Shown here piece by piece: positions 1 through 8,900 of a stretch of DNA of 64,000 bases (the first letter of the stretch is position 1; each line of letters opens with the position of its first letter). The DNA comes from Pseudomonas libanensis (GTDB lineage Bacteria; Pseudomonadota; Gammaproteobacteria; Pseudomonadales; Pseudomonadaceae), in the NCBI RefSeq assembly GCF_001439685.1, contig NZ_JYLH01000007.1, positions 248,001-312,000 on the forward strand, in the 5' to 3' direction. A model generated the notes under the pieces. The model was not told where the DNA came from. It worked only from the letters and a program-made list of their open reading frames with translations, and searched no databases. The position numbers and the translations under genes were made by a program.

Positions 1-42
1 CCGAGGAGCTATTGAACGAATTCGTAAGGACACTAGGCTCAT
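1..42 (-). CDS. possible start of a gene running off the left edge
   Basis: An ATG at 42 reading leftwards opens a frame without a stop to the window edge and begins MSLVSLRIRSIAPR. It lies 10 bases after the stop of the 150-residue gene on the same strand, as in an operon. A short beta-strand start of this kind is common in SMC/RecF-type ATPases, but 14 residues cannot establish a family. A competing reading is the tail of a plus-strand gene ending in a TAG at 54-56. Confidence 0.3.
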   Translation of the reverse strand, partial: MSLVSLRIRSIAPR

Positions 43-52
43 TAAACTGCCA

Positions 53-505
53 CTAGTTCGCTTGAGAAGGGTGAATCTCAGTTGAATGTAAGGTAATCGC
101 AAATAGAACCTTGCATAAGTAAGCGTCTTCTCTGGGGATGAAATCTTCGGGATTTTCATTACAGGAAAACGCTTCAAAAACGTGGTTGATAATTTTTTTT
201 GCTTGGTCCGTAGTAACGACACGAATGTCTATAAGGTCCAGAAGAGCATCGGCTATTTCGTTTAAACTGATGCAGTATTCGTCAGCGGCAATCCTAAGCA
301 GCGTTCGCACCTCCCTAGATCTACCATCTGAATTTATATTGTTTTTCAGGAACCCAAGTGGTTCTTCCAAGATTTCAAAAGGATACATCCTTTGATACCT
401 GTCGCAGTATTCTATAAGGGCCCGCCTAACCTTCACGCCATCAAATTCTTGAGAGCTAGCACCTAACAGTGCATTAATTTTCGTATTAGCTATCCAGCTT
501 TTCAT
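53..505 (-). CDS. small hypothetical protein, AT-rich
   Basis: This is a 150-residue soluble protein that I do not recognise. It has no signal peptide or membrane segment and looks mostly helical, with charged stretches near residues 25-75 and 95-120. The AT-rich codon use differs sharply from the LysR gene at 606, which suggests recent acquisition. A weak AAGG-type ribosome site lies about 11 bases before the ATG. The size, and the gene that may start just downstream, would fit the middle component of a three-gene ATPase-based defence system (ABC-3C or Lamassu-like). That is only a guess from context. Confidence 0.6.
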   Translation of the reverse strand: MKSWIANTKINALLGASSQEFDGVKVRRALIEYCDRYQRMYPFEILEEPLGFLKNNINSDGRSREVRTLLRIAADEYCISLNEIADALLDLIDIRVVTTDQAKKIINHVFEAFSCNENPEDFIPREDAYLCKVLFAITLHSTEIHPSQAN

Positions 506-605
506 CGCGAAATTTACCTTACCTAGCGCTTACTTAAGGGACGTCGACAGGTGGCCCTTGGCCGAAACCCGCCGCCCCCTCCAAGAGATCCAATCCTACA
601 CTTAG

Positions 606-1499
606 TCAAACCCCATGCCTCTCCACCAAAAAATCCACAAACGCCCTAACCCGCGCCGGCATCGCCCCTCCCCCCACAAACACCGCATGAATCGGCTCCA
701 CATCCCCCGGGTTAAACTCCTGCAGCAACACCACCAACTCCCCCCGCCTCACCTCCTCCACCACACTAAACGCCCCAATCCGTGCAATCCCCGCCCCCAG
801 CTTCGCCAACTGCGCCAACGCCTCTCCACTATTGCCCTCAATCGTCCCCGTCACTTTCAACGAAAACTCCCGCCCTTCCATCCGAAACGGCCAATTCGGC
901 GTCGCGCGGCGGAAGTTGAAGCGCAGGCAGTTGTGGTTGAGTAAATCCTGCGGCACAACCGGGGTGCCGTGGCGCGTCAGGTAGTCGGGTGAGGCGACGA
1001 TAACCTGGCCGGTGGAGCCGATGTGGCGGGCGGTCAGGGGGCTGTCGGCGAGGGGGCCGAAGCGGATGGCGACGTCGGCCTGGCCGCTGAGGATGTCCAC
1101 GACTTCATCGCCGAGCATCAGGTCGACGACGATGGCGGGATAGCGGGCGCTGAAGGCGGCGATCAACGGCACGATGGTCATACGGCCATGGGCCAGGGCG
1201 GCGCTGACTCGCAGGCGGCCACGGGGGGCGCCTTGGTCGGTGATAGCGTCTTCGACTTCGGCCATGTCTGCGAGGATGCGCCGAGCGCCGCGCAGGTAGG
1301 CTTCGCCCTCGGCGGTGAAGGTGATGGCGCGGGTGGTGCGCAGCAGCAGCCGGGTACCGATGCGCCGTTCGGTGCGGGTGATGATGCGGCTGATGGACGA
1401 TGGCGTCAGCCCCAGGGCTCGAGCCGCGCCGGACAGGCTGCCGTGCTCGGCGACCATGGCGAACACTTCCATCTCTCCCGAACGACCACCGATGTCCAT
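606..1499 (-). CDS. LysR-family transcriptional regulator
   Basis: This 297-residue protein has the family's usual length. The winged helix-turn-helix covers about residues 5-65 (EVFAMVAEHGSLSGAARALG, then SSISRIITRTERRIG). The rest is the periplasmic-binding-protein-like effector domain. The frame is open further upstream, but the ATG at 1499 was chosen because a GGAGG-type site precedes it and the family fold begins there. It is divergent from the MFS transporter at 1594, with 94 bases between them, so it most likely regulates that transporter. The effector is unknown. Confidence 0.9.
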   Translation of the reverse strand: MDIGGRSGEMEVFAMVAEHGSLSGAARALGLTPSSISRIITRTERRIGTRLLLRTTRAITFTAEGEAYLRGARRILADMAEVEDAITDQGAPRGRLRVSAALAHGRMTIVPLIAAFSARYPAIVVDLMLGDEVVDILSGQADVAIRFGPLADSPLTARHIGSTGQVIVASPDYLTRHGTPVVPQDLLNHNCLRFNFRRATPNWPFRMEGREFSLKVTGTIEGNSGEALAQLAKLGAGIARIGAFSVVEEVRRGELVVLLQEFNPGDVEPIHAVFVGGGAMPARVRAFVDFLVERHGV

Positions 1500-1593
1500 T
1501 TGTGCCTCCTGCGCAAAGCTGTAGTTCCCAACCAAGGGGTACTGCTGCAAAAGCCTGGATTGTAGCATTTGACACACAGATGAGGAGTCAAGC

Positions 1594-2778
1594 ATGCGTA
1601 TCAATCCCCCCCTTGTAGCCTTGTCCATCGGTGCCTTTGGCATCGGGGTCACGGAGTTTGCACCCATGGGCATGTTGCCCGGTATTGCCGCCGATCTTGG
1701 CGTATCCATTCCCGCCGCGGGGCTGTTGGTGAGCGCCTATGCCATGGGTGTGCTGATCGGCGCGCCGATCATGACCCTCGCCACGGCCAGGGTGCCACGC
1801 CGTTACCTGCTGATCGGGCTGATGGCAATTTTCACCCTGGGTAATGTGCTCTCGGCGTTGGCCACCAACTACCAGACCTTGATGATCGCCAGGCTGGTGA
1901 CGTCGCTGAACCACGGGGCATTCTTCGGCATTGGCTCGATTGTGGCCGCGAGTGTGGTAGCGCCAGAGAAACGTGCGGGGGCGGTCGCGGCGATGTTTCT
2001 GGGGCTGACCTTGGCGACCATTGGCGGTGTGCCCCTGGCCACCTGGTTTGGCGAAAATTTTGGTTGGCGCACGGCGTTCTGGGGCATCAGTGGGTTAGGT
2101 GCAGTGGTGATGGCGGCGCTGTGGTGGGCATTGCCCAATGCTCCCGCGCCGAAAAGTGGCAGCCTGATGGCGGAAATCCGCGTACTGGGGCGCGGGCCGG
2201 TGCTGGCGGCGTTGGCGCTGACCGTGGTGGGTTCCAGTGCAATGTTCACGGTGTTCACCTATATCGCACCGATTCTGCGTGACGTCACCCACGCCTCGAC
2301 CAACTTCGTCACCGGGATGCTCGTGCTGTTCGGTATCGGCCTGACCCTGGGCAATGTGTGGGGAGGCAAGTCTGCGGACCGCTCGGTGGACCGTACCTTG
2401 ATCACCTCGCTGGTGGTGTTGATTGCCGTGTTGCTGGCCTTCTCGGTGCTGATGCAATGGCCGCTGCCTGCTGCCGTGTCGATCCTGCTGTGGGGAGCCG
2501 CGAGTTTTGCCTTGGTGCCGCCCTTGCAGATGCGGGTGATGGAGGCTGCCAAGGATGCGCCTAACCTGGCTTCGGCGATGAACATTGGCGCGTTCAATTT
2601 CGGTAATGCAATTGGCGCAGCGTTGGGCGGCGCGGTGATCAACGCCGGGCTGGGCTACCCGGCCATTTCCTTGGCTGGCGCACTGATGGCGGGCCTCGGC
2701 TTGCTGATGGTGCTGGGATTGGGCTGGCGTTCGCGGCGTGCTGGTTTACGTACTTGCCGGGAAGCCGTTGAAGCCTGA
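1594..2778 (+). CDS. MFS transporter, drug/arabinose-efflux type
   Basis: This is a 394-residue major facilitator protein with about 12 hydrophobic segments. It starts MRINPPLVALSIGAFGIGVT, and the GVTEFAPMGMLP sequence at residues 18-29 is typical of the AraJ/YdhP/SotB efflux group of the inner membrane. A GAGGAG ribosome site lies about 8 bases before the ATG. The divergent LysR gene suggests inducible control. The substrate cannot be told from sequence. Confidence 0.88.
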   Translation: MRINPPLVALSIGAFGIGVTEFAPMGMLPGIAADLGVSIPAAGLLVSAYAMGVLIGAPIMTLATARVPRRYLLIGLMAIFTLGNVLSALATNYQTLMIARLVTSLNHGAFFGIGSIVAASVVAPEKRAGAVAAMFLGLTLATIGGVPLATWFGENFGWRTAFWGISGLGAVVMAALWWALPNAPAPKSGSLMAEIRVLGRGPVLAALALTVVGSSAMFTVFTYIAPILRDVTHASTNFVTGMLVLFGIGLTLGNVWGGKSADRSVDRTLITSLVVLIAVLLAFSVLMQWPLPAAVSILLWGAASFALVPPLQMRVMEAAKDAPNLASAMNIGAFNFGNAIGAALGGAVINAGLGYPAISLAGALMAGLGLLMVLGLGWRSRRAGLRTCREAVEA

Positions 2779-2843
2779 GCCGCAAGCTGGAAAGCTCCCG
2801 CCAACTGCCTTATAACTACGCCCCCTAGTCAAGGAGACGCGTA

Positions 2844-2979
2844 ATGAAAACCATGGTAGTTGGCGCCAGCAAATCCCGTGCATGACGTGGTGCAAGTGGT
2901 GCGCATGACGCTGAGCCTGTCCTCGGCCAGTTTCGTCAAGGACATCATCTTGCCGGCGATTCTGGATGAGCGGTTTTAA
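2844..2979 (+). pseudogene. gene remnant with frameshift
   Basis: A good ribosome site (AAGGAGA at 2831) precedes an ATG that opens MKTMVVGAS, but the frame stops at a TGA after 13 codons. In the next frame an uninterrupted, coding-like tail follows (HDVVQVVRMTLSLSSASF) and ends at the TAA at 2977. The start and end of a gene therefore seem to be kept, while the middle is lost and the frame is shifted. The family of the parent gene is not clear; a Rossmann-type start is possible. Confidence 0.5.
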
Positions 2980-3042
2980 ACCGGGAAAAACACCAGGGGC
3001 TATCGTCTAGACTTCATGCACTTTCAACCCGAGGAGCTTGCG

Positions 3043-3525
3043 ATGAACAACAAAAATACCGTCTGCCTCTGGTACAACGGCGATGCCCTGGAAGCGGCTA
3101 CTTTTTACGCCAAGACCTTCCCCGACAGCAAAGTGAACGCAGTGCACTACGCCCCTGGCGACTACCCCTCCGGTAAACAGGGCGATGCATTGACGGTAGA
3201 ATTCATCGTCATGGGCATCCCATGCATCGGCCTGAATGGCGGTTCGGCGTTCAAGCACAGCGAAGCGTTTTCCTTTCAGGTGTCCACGGACGACCAGGAG
3301 GAAACCGATCGGTTATGGAATGCCATCGTTGGCAATGGCGGAAAGGAAAGTGCCTGCGGCTGGTGCAAGGACAAATGGGGTTTGTCATGGCAGATCTCGC
3401 CACGGCTGTTGGTCGATGCCGTGACCAGCAAGGACACGGCCGTCGCCAAGCGTGCGTTTGAGGCGATGATGACCATGACCAAGATCGACATAGCGGCTAT
3501 CGAAGCCGCCATTGCCGGTGACTGA
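3043..3525 (+). CDS. VOC-family (PhnB-like) protein
   Basis: This 160-residue protein belongs to the PhnB/3-demethylubiquinone methyltransferase-like branch of the vicinal oxygen chelate fold. The features are LWYNGDALEAATFYAKTFPDS near the start and a central GIPCIGLNGG strand, with a second half containing CGWCKDKWGLSWQISP. An earlier in-frame ATG exists at 3016. The one at 3043 was chosen because GAGGAG lies 8 bases before it. Members of this group have no firm enzymatic role. The gene stands alone and is followed by an inverted repeat. Confidence 0.88.
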   Translation: MNNKNTVCLWYNGDALEAATFYAKTFPDSKVNAVHYAPGDYPSGKQGDALTVEFIVMGIPCIGLNGGSAFKHSEAFSFQVSTDDQEETDRLWNAIVGNGGKESACGWCKDKWGLSWQISPRLLVDAVTSKDTAVAKRAFEAMMTMTKIDIAAIEAAIAGD

Positions 3526-3635
3526 TGTGGGAGCGCACGAGCTTTAGCGAGGCCGCGATGGCGGCGGCACTGCTGGCATTTGTGCTGCCTGACCCACCGC
3601 CATCGCGGCCTCGCTAAAGCTCGAGCGCTCCCACA
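3526..3635. repeat. intergenic inverted repeat (REP-like)
   Basis: Arms TGTGGGAGCGC...GAGCTTTAGCGAGGC and GCCTCGCTAAAGCTCGAGCGCTCCCACA flank a short centre. The left arm starts directly after the VOC gene stop. It belongs to the dispersed intergenic repeats seen throughout the window and could act as a transcript end or stabilising hairpin. Confidence 0.8.
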
Positions 3636-3805
3636 TTTGATCTGCGTCGGCAGCCCACTTTGAGTCCCCCCCCCCATCACCCATGCGCCAAAAAAAGTCA
3701 TGCATCGGACCGCCAGGTTGCGACCTGGGCGATACCGGCCTATGTTCGAAGTCATGCATTTTGCTGTCCCCCTACCCTACGCCCATCCCGTAACCTGGTG
3801 ACGAC

Positions 3806-5182
3806 ATGCCCACACCTTCACGTCCTGCCGTACTTGAGCTGATCGGTAACACACCGCTGGTCAAGGTCAGCCGCTTCGACACTGGCCCTTGCACGTTGTT
3901 TCTCAAGCTTGAATCACAAAACCCCGGCGGTTCGATCAAGGACCGCATCGGCCTGGCGATGATCGATGCCGCCGAGCGCGACGGGCGCTTGCGCCCTGGT
4001 GGCACCATCATCGAAGCCACCGCCGGCAATACCGGCCTGGGCCTGGCGCTGGTGGGCCGGGCCAAGGGTTACCGGGTGGTGCTGGTGGTGCCCGACAAGA
4101 TGTCCACCGAAAAAGTTCTGCACCTCAAGGCCATGGGCGCCGAGGTGCATATCACCCGTTCCGATGTGGGCAAGGGCCATCCCGAGTATTACCAGGACGT
4201 CGCTGCACGCCTGGCCAAGGATATTCCGGATTCCTTCTTCGCCGACCAGTTCAACAACCCGGCCAATCCGTTGGCCCACGAGACCAGCACCGCGCCGGAG
4301 ATCTGGGCGCAGACCCAGCATGATGTCGACGCCATTGTGGTGGGCGTCGGTTCGGCCGGCACCCTCACTGGCCTGACCCGTTTTTTCAAGCGCGTGCAGC
4401 CTGAGTTGGCCATGGTACTGGCCGACCCGGTAGGTTCGGTAATGGCCGAATACAGCCGCAGCGGTCAGCTGGAAACGCCTGGCTCGTGGGCCGTGGAAGG
4501 CATCGGCGAGGATTTCATCCCCTCGATTGCCGACCTCTCCAGTGTGCGCCACGCCTACTCCATCAGCGATGAAGAAAGCTTCGACCACGCCCGCCAGTTG
4601 CTCAAGGCCGAAGGTATTCTCGGCGGCTCGTCCACCGGCACCCTGCTCGCCGCCGCCTTGCGCTACTGCCGTGAGCAGACCGAGCCCAAGCGTGTGGTGA
4701 CCTTTGTCTGCGACACCGGCACGCGGTACTTGTCGAAGGTCTACAACGACCAATGGATGAACGACGCCGGCCTGTTGCAGTACAAGCATTACGGCGACCT
4801 GCGCGACCTGATCGCCCGCCGCTTCGAAGACGGCCGCGTGATCAGCGTCAGCCCCGATGACACCCTGCTCACCGCCTTCCAGCGCATGCGCCTGGCGGAT
4901 GTGTCGCAACTGCCGGTGCTGGTAGACGGCCAACAACTGGTGGGCGTCATCGATGAGTCCGACATCCTGCTGGGCCTGCACCACGACGCCGCGGATTTTT
5001 CCATGACCGTCGCCAGCGCCATGACCGACACCTTGCACACCCTGGCCCCCAGCGCCAGCCTGGCCCAATTGCAGGCCGAACTGGATCGCGGCCTGGTCGC
5101 CATCATTGCTGACGCCTCAGGCTTCCATGGCCTGATCACCCGCGTCGACCTGCTTAACCACCTACGGAGATCCCTTGCATGA
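3806..5182 (+). CDS. cystathionine beta-synthase
   Basis: This 458-residue PLP enzyme condenses serine with homocysteine to cystathionine, the first step of reverse transsulfuration. The fold type II catalytic domain covers about residues 1-325, with the PLP lysine in NPGGSIKDRIG (K45), the substrate loop EATAGNTGLG, and a glycine-rich GVGSAGTLTG. The last 120 residues form a pair of CBS domains, as in eukaryotic CBS, a regulatory part absent from plain cysteine synthases. The gene overlaps the next one by the four bases ATGA. It could instead be called a cysteine synthase, but the CBS pair and the neighbour favour this call. Confidence 0.9.
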   Translation: MPTPSRPAVLELIGNTPLVKVSRFDTGPCTLFLKLESQNPGGSIKDRIGLAMIDAAERDGRLRPGGTIIEATAGNTGLGLALVGRAKGYRVVLVVPDKMSTEKVLHLKAMGAEVHITRSDVGKGHPEYYQDVAARLAKDIPDSFFADQFNNPANPLAHETSTAPEIWAQTQHDVDAIVVGVGSAGTLTGLTRFFKRVQPELAMVLADPVGSVMAEYSRSGQLETPGSWAVEGIGEDFIPSIADLSSVRHAYSISDEESFDHARQLLKAEGILGGSSTGTLLAAALRYCREQTEPKRVVTFVCDTGTRYLSKVYNDQWMNDAGLLQYKHYGDLRDLIARRFEDGRVISVSPDDTLLTAFQRMRLADVSQLPVLVDGQQLVGVIDESDILLGLHHDAADFSMTVASAMTDTLHTLAPSASLAQLQAELDRGLVAIIADASGFHGLITRVDLLNHLRRSLA

Positions 5183-6345
5183 GTCAGCCCGATAACAGCG
5201 CGTTTGCCACCCGTGTGATCCACGCCGGGCAGTCACCCGACCCGACCACGGGCGCACTGATGCCGCCGATCTACGCCAACTCCACCTACCTGCAAGACAG
5301 CCCCGGCGTACACAAGGGCTTCGACTATGGGCGCTCCCACAACCCCACGCGCTTTGCCCTGGAACGCTGCGTGGCGGACCTTGAAGGCGGCAGCCAGGCG
5401 TTTGCATTTGCCTCGGGGCTGGCGGCGATTTCCACGGTGCTGGAACTGCTGGATGCCGGCGCACATATTGTCTCGGGTAATGACCTGTATGGCGGCACGT
5501 TCCGGCTGTTCGACAAGGTACGCCAGCGCAGCGCCGGGCACCGTTTCAGCTATGTCGACCTGAGCGACTTGTCGGCCTTTGAAGCCTCGTTGCAGGACGA
5601 CACGCGCATGGTCTGGGTCGAGACCCCGAGCAACCCGCTGCTAAGCCTCACCGACCTGCGCGCCGTTGCGCGTATCTGCCGTGCCCGCGGGATTATCTGC
5701 GTGGCCGACAACACCTTCGCCAGCCCGTGGATCCAGCGGCCGCTGGAGCTGGGTTTCGATATTGTGGTGCACTCCACGACCAAGTATCTCAATGGGCATT
5801 CCGATGTGATCGGTGGTATCGCCGTTGTGGGCGACAACCCTGAGCTGGCAGAACGCCTGGGCTTTTTGCAGAACTCGGTGGGCGCCATTGCCGGGCCATT
5901 TGATGCGTTCCTGACCCTGCGCGGGGTAAAGACCCTGGCGCTGCGCATGGAGCGCCATTGCAGCAATGCCCTGGACCTGGCCACCTGGCTGGAACAACAG
6001 CCGCAGGTATCGCGTGTTCACTACCCAGGCTTGAAATCCCACCCACAGCACGAGTTGGCAAAACAACAGATGCGCGGGTTTGGCGGGATGATTTCGGTGG
6101 ATTTGAACAGCGACCTGGCCGGTGCAACGCGCTTTCTGGAAAACGTCAAAATCTTCGCCCTGGCCGAAAGCCTGGGGGGCGTGGAAAGCCTGATCGAACA
6201 CCCGGCGATCATGACCCATGCGAGCATCCCGGCGGCGACGCGGGCGCAGTTGGGGATTGGCGATGGGCTGGTGCGATTGTCGGTGGGGGTTGAGGATGTG
6301 GAGGATCTGCGCGCGGATCTGGCCCAAGCCCTGGCACACATCTAA
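5179..6345 (+). CDS. cystathionine gamma-lyase / gamma-synthase family
   Basis: This 388-residue PLP enzyme is of the Cys/Met metabolism family (fold type I). The PLP lysine is K202 in VHSTTKYLNGHSD, and the ASGLAAISTVLELL segment and a C-terminal SLGGVESLIEHPAIMTHAS motif are typical. Overlap with the CBS gene implies coupled translation. The pair should convert homocysteine to cysteine, with release of 2-oxobutyrate and ammonia. The family also includes gamma-synthase (MetB) and homocysteine-forming enzymes; the partner gene favours the lyase role. A strong palindrome follows the stop. Confidence 0.9.
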   Translation: MSQPDNSAFATRVIHAGQSPDPTTGALMPPIYANSTYLQDSPGVHKGFDYGRSHNPTRFALERCVADLEGGSQAFAFASGLAAISTVLELLDAGAHIVSGNDLYGGTFRLFDKVRQRSAGHRFSYVDLSDLSAFEASLQDDTRMVWVETPSNPLLSLTDLRAVARICRARGIICVADNTFASPWIQRPLELGFDIVVHSTTKYLNGHSDVIGGIAVVGDNPELAERLGFLQNSVGAIAGPFDAFLTLRGVKTLALRMERHCSNALDLATWLEQQPQVSRVHYPGLKSHPQHELAKQQMRGFGGMISVDLNSDLAGATRFLENVKIFALAESLGGVESLIEHPAIMTHASIPAATRAQLGIGDGLVRLSVGVEDVEDLRADLAQALAHI

Positions 6346-6362
6346 CGCCAAACATCGATCAA

Positions 6363-6394
6363 AATGTGGGAGGGGGCAAGCCCCCTCCCACATT
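6363..6394. terminator. terminator-like palindrome between convergent genes
   Basis: AATGTGGGAGGGGG-CAAG-CCCCCTCCCACATT is a perfect 14-base-pair hairpin located between two converging genes. There is no long T-run, so it may be a repeat element as much as a true terminator for both sides. Confidence 0.65.
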
Positions 6395-6404
6395 GAATGC
6401 GCAA

Positions 6405-8603
6405 TCAGCTCGAGATTACGTTGGCCCGCGCCGCATGCAGCTTCTTGTAGCTGTCGATCAGGCGCAAATGCCGATCCAGTCCTTCCAGCTTCATGCTGGT
6501 CGGCGTCAACCCATAGAACCGCACGCTGCCGTCCACCGAACCAATCACCGCATCCATGCGCTCATTGCCAAACATGCGCCGGAAGTTGGCTTCGTAGTCG
6601 GCCAGCTCCAGGTCGTCATCCAGTTCCATCTCCAGTACCGCGTTCATCGCCTGGTAAAACAGGCCGCGCTCGGCGGTGTTGTCGTTGTACTGCAGGAACA
6701 TCTCTACGCATTCCTTGGCCTCTTCATACTGCTTCAAGGCCAGGAAGATCAGCAGCTTCAGCTCCAGAATGGTCAGTTGGCCCCACGCCGTGTTGTCATC
6801 GAACTCGATGCCGATCAGGGTAGTGATATCGGTGTAGTCGTCCAGCTCGCTTTCGATAAGGCGCTCGACCAGTGCCTGCAACTCGTCCTCGTCGAGGCGG
6901 TGCAGGTTGAGGATGTCTTCGCGGAAAAACAGCGCCTTGTTGGTGTTGTCCCAGATCAGGTCGTCCACCGGGTAGATTTCCGAGTAGTCCGGCACCAGAA
7001 TGCGGCAGGCTGTGGCACCCAGGTGTTCGTATACCGCCATGTACGACTCTTTGCCCATGCCTTCGAGGATGCCGAACAGCGTCGCGGCTTCCTGGGCGTT
7101 GGAATCTTCGCCCTGGCCGGAGAAGTCCCACTCGACGAATTCATAATCGGACTGGGCACTGAAGAAGCGCCACGACACCACGCCGCTGGAATCGATAAAG
7201 TGCTCGACGAAGTTGTTCGGCTCGGTGACCGCCTGGCCTTCGAAGGTCGGCTGCGGCAGGTCGTTCAAGCCTTCGAAGCTGCGGCCTTGCAGCAGCTCGG
7301 TGAGGCTGCGCTCCAGCGCCACTTCCAGGCTTGGGTGCGCTCCGAACGAGGCGAACACGCCACCGGTGCGTGGGTTCATCAAGGTCACGCACATCACCGG
7401 GAACTCACCGCCCAGGGACGCATCCTTGACCAGCACCGGGAAGCCCTGGGCCTCCAGGCCCTGAATGCCCGCCAGAATGCCCGGGTACTTGGCCAGCACT
7501 TCGGCCGGTACGTCCGGCAGCGCGAATTCGCCTTCGATGATTTCGCGCTTCACCGCCCGCTCGAAAATCTCCGACAGGCACTGCACCTGGGCTTCGGCCA
7601 AGGTGTTGCCGGCGCTCATGCCGTTGCTCAGGTAAAGGTTTTCGATCAGGTTGGAAGGGAAATACACCACTTCACCGTCGGACTGGCGCACAAACGGCAA
7701 CGAGACAATGCCGCGGGCTTCGTTACCGGAGTTGGTATCGAACAAGTGCGAGCCGCGCAGCTCGCCATCGCGGTTGTAGATCTTCAGGCAGTAGGCATCG
7801 AGGATTTCACTCGGCAGCTCATCGTCCGGGCCCGGCTGGAACCAGCGCTCATCCGGGTAATGCACGAACGGCGCATTGGCCAGCTCCTCGCCCCAGAACT
7901 GGTCGTTGTAGAAGAAGTTGCAGTTAAGCCGCTCGATGAACTCGCCCAGCGCCGACGCCAGTGCGCCCTCTTTCGTTGCCCCCTTGCCGTTGGTAAAGCA
8001 CATCGGCGAATGGGCATCGCGGATATGCAGCGACCAGACGTTGGGCACGATATTGCGCCACGAAGCGATCTCGATCTTCATACCCAGGCCGGCGAGGATG
8101 CCAGACATGTTGGCGATGGTCTGCTCCAGCGGCAAGTCCTTGCCGGCGATGTAGGTGCCGGCCTCAGACGTCGAGTTGGGCATCAGCAATGCCTGGGCGT
8201 CGGCGTCGAGATTCTCTACCTCTTCAATCACAAACTCCGGCCCGGCCTGCACCACCTTCTTCACAGTGCAACGGTCGATGGAACGCAGGATGCCCTGGCG
8301 ATCCTTGTCGGAGATATCCGTAGGCAGCTCGACCTGGATCTTGAAGATCTGGTTGTAGCGGTTTTCCGGGTCGACGATGTTGTTCTGCGACAGGCGAATA
8401 TTCTCCGTGGGAATATTGCGCGTCTGGCAGTACAACTTCACAAAGTAGGCCGCACACAACGCCGACGAAGCCAGAAAGTAGTCGAATGGCCCCGGTGCCG
8501 AACCATCGCCCTTGTAGCGGATGGGCTGGTCGGCAATGACCGTGAAGTCATCGAACTTAGCTTCAAGCCGAAGGTTGTCGAGAAAGTTGACCTTAATTTC
8601 CAT
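6405..8603 (-). CDS. OsmC-YcaO fusion protein
   Basis: This 732-residue protein combines an OsmC-like N-terminal domain (about residues 1-140) with a YcaO domain. The two cysteines expected of OsmC are present as C50 (LASSALCAAYF) and C112 (SIDRCTVKK). The YcaO region shows KGATKEGALASALGEFIERL and a C-terminal helical repeat part, as in E. coli YcaO, a protein linked to RimO-dependent methylthiolation of ribosomal protein S12. YcaO folds use ATP to activate amide backbones. The ATG at 8603 was taken because the OsmC domain starts there; the frame opens 14 codons earlier. It is convergent with the transsulfuration operon. Confidence 0.87.
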   Translation of the reverse strand: MEIKVNFLDNLRLEAKFDDFTVIADQPIRYKGDGSAPGPFDYFLASSALCAAYFVKLYCQTRNIPTENIRLSQNNIVDPENRYNQIFKIQVELPTDISDKDRQGILRSIDRCTVKKVVQAGPEFVIEEVENLDADAQALLMPNSTSEAGTYIAGKDLPLEQTIANMSGILAGLGMKIEIASWRNIVPNVWSLHIRDAHSPMCFTNGKGATKEGALASALGEFIERLNCNFFYNDQFWGEELANAPFVHYPDERWFQPGPDDELPSEILDAYCLKIYNRDGELRGSHLFDTNSGNEARGIVSLPFVRQSDGEVVYFPSNLIENLYLSNGMSAGNTLAEAQVQCLSEIFERAVKREIIEGEFALPDVPAEVLAKYPGILAGIQGLEAQGFPVLVKDASLGGEFPVMCVTLMNPRTGGVFASFGAHPSLEVALERSLTELLQGRSFEGLNDLPQPTFEGQAVTEPNNFVEHFIDSSGVVSWRFFSAQSDYEFVEWDFSGQGEDSNAQEAATLFGILEGMGKESYMAVYEHLGATACRILVPDYSEIYPVDDLIWDNTNKALFFREDILNLHRLDEDELQALVERLIESELDDYTDITTLIGIEFDDNTAWGQLTILELKLLIFLALKQYEEAKECVEMFLQYNDNTAERGLFYQAMNAVLEMELDDDLELADYEANFRRMFGNERMDAVIGSVDGSVRFYGLTPTSMKLEGLDRHLRLIDSYKKLHAARANVISS

Positions 8604-8820
8604 GCGGGCACACCAGAATAACGAGCTAAACAAATTGGCCGCCATTATGAAGATTTTCGCCGGGAAGTCTCAGGGTTTTGCGTGTGGGCTGCTGATCGGT
8701 GCTAACGGTCGCCCCCTCGCCTTCGTCGTTCCCTGCTCATACCTAAGACAACGCAAGATATCGCACCAGCGTTACGCACTGCCGCAGGAAAGCGCACGTC
8801 TGAAATTGCAGCTTACATTA

Positions 8821-8831
8821 GGCATCATGCC
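8821..8831. promoter_or_regulatory. palindrome GGCATCATGCC, copy 1
   Basis: A perfect 5-base-pair dyad around one central base, 95 bases before the ATPase start codon. The same dyad returns 69 bases downstream, which suggests a paired operator. No regulator for it is visible. Confidence 0.4.
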
Positions 8832-8889
8832 AATAGGATCGTGGTGCTGTACACCGCAACTGGCGCCGTTTCACGACGGAGCAACGCAT

Positions 8890-8900
8890 GGCATAATGCC
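8890..8900. promoter_or_regulatory. palindrome GGCATAATGCC, copy 2
   Basis: Second copy of GGCATNATGCC, ending 25 bases before the ATPase start codon, where a bound repressor would block transcription or translation start. Confidence 0.4.

Noticed and set aside
6366..8621. 751-codon open frame opposite the OsmC-YcaO gene
   Set aside because: It is the shadow of codon bias in a GC-rich gene; its translation has low-complexity His/Gln/Val-rich composition and no domain, while the other strand has clear motifs.
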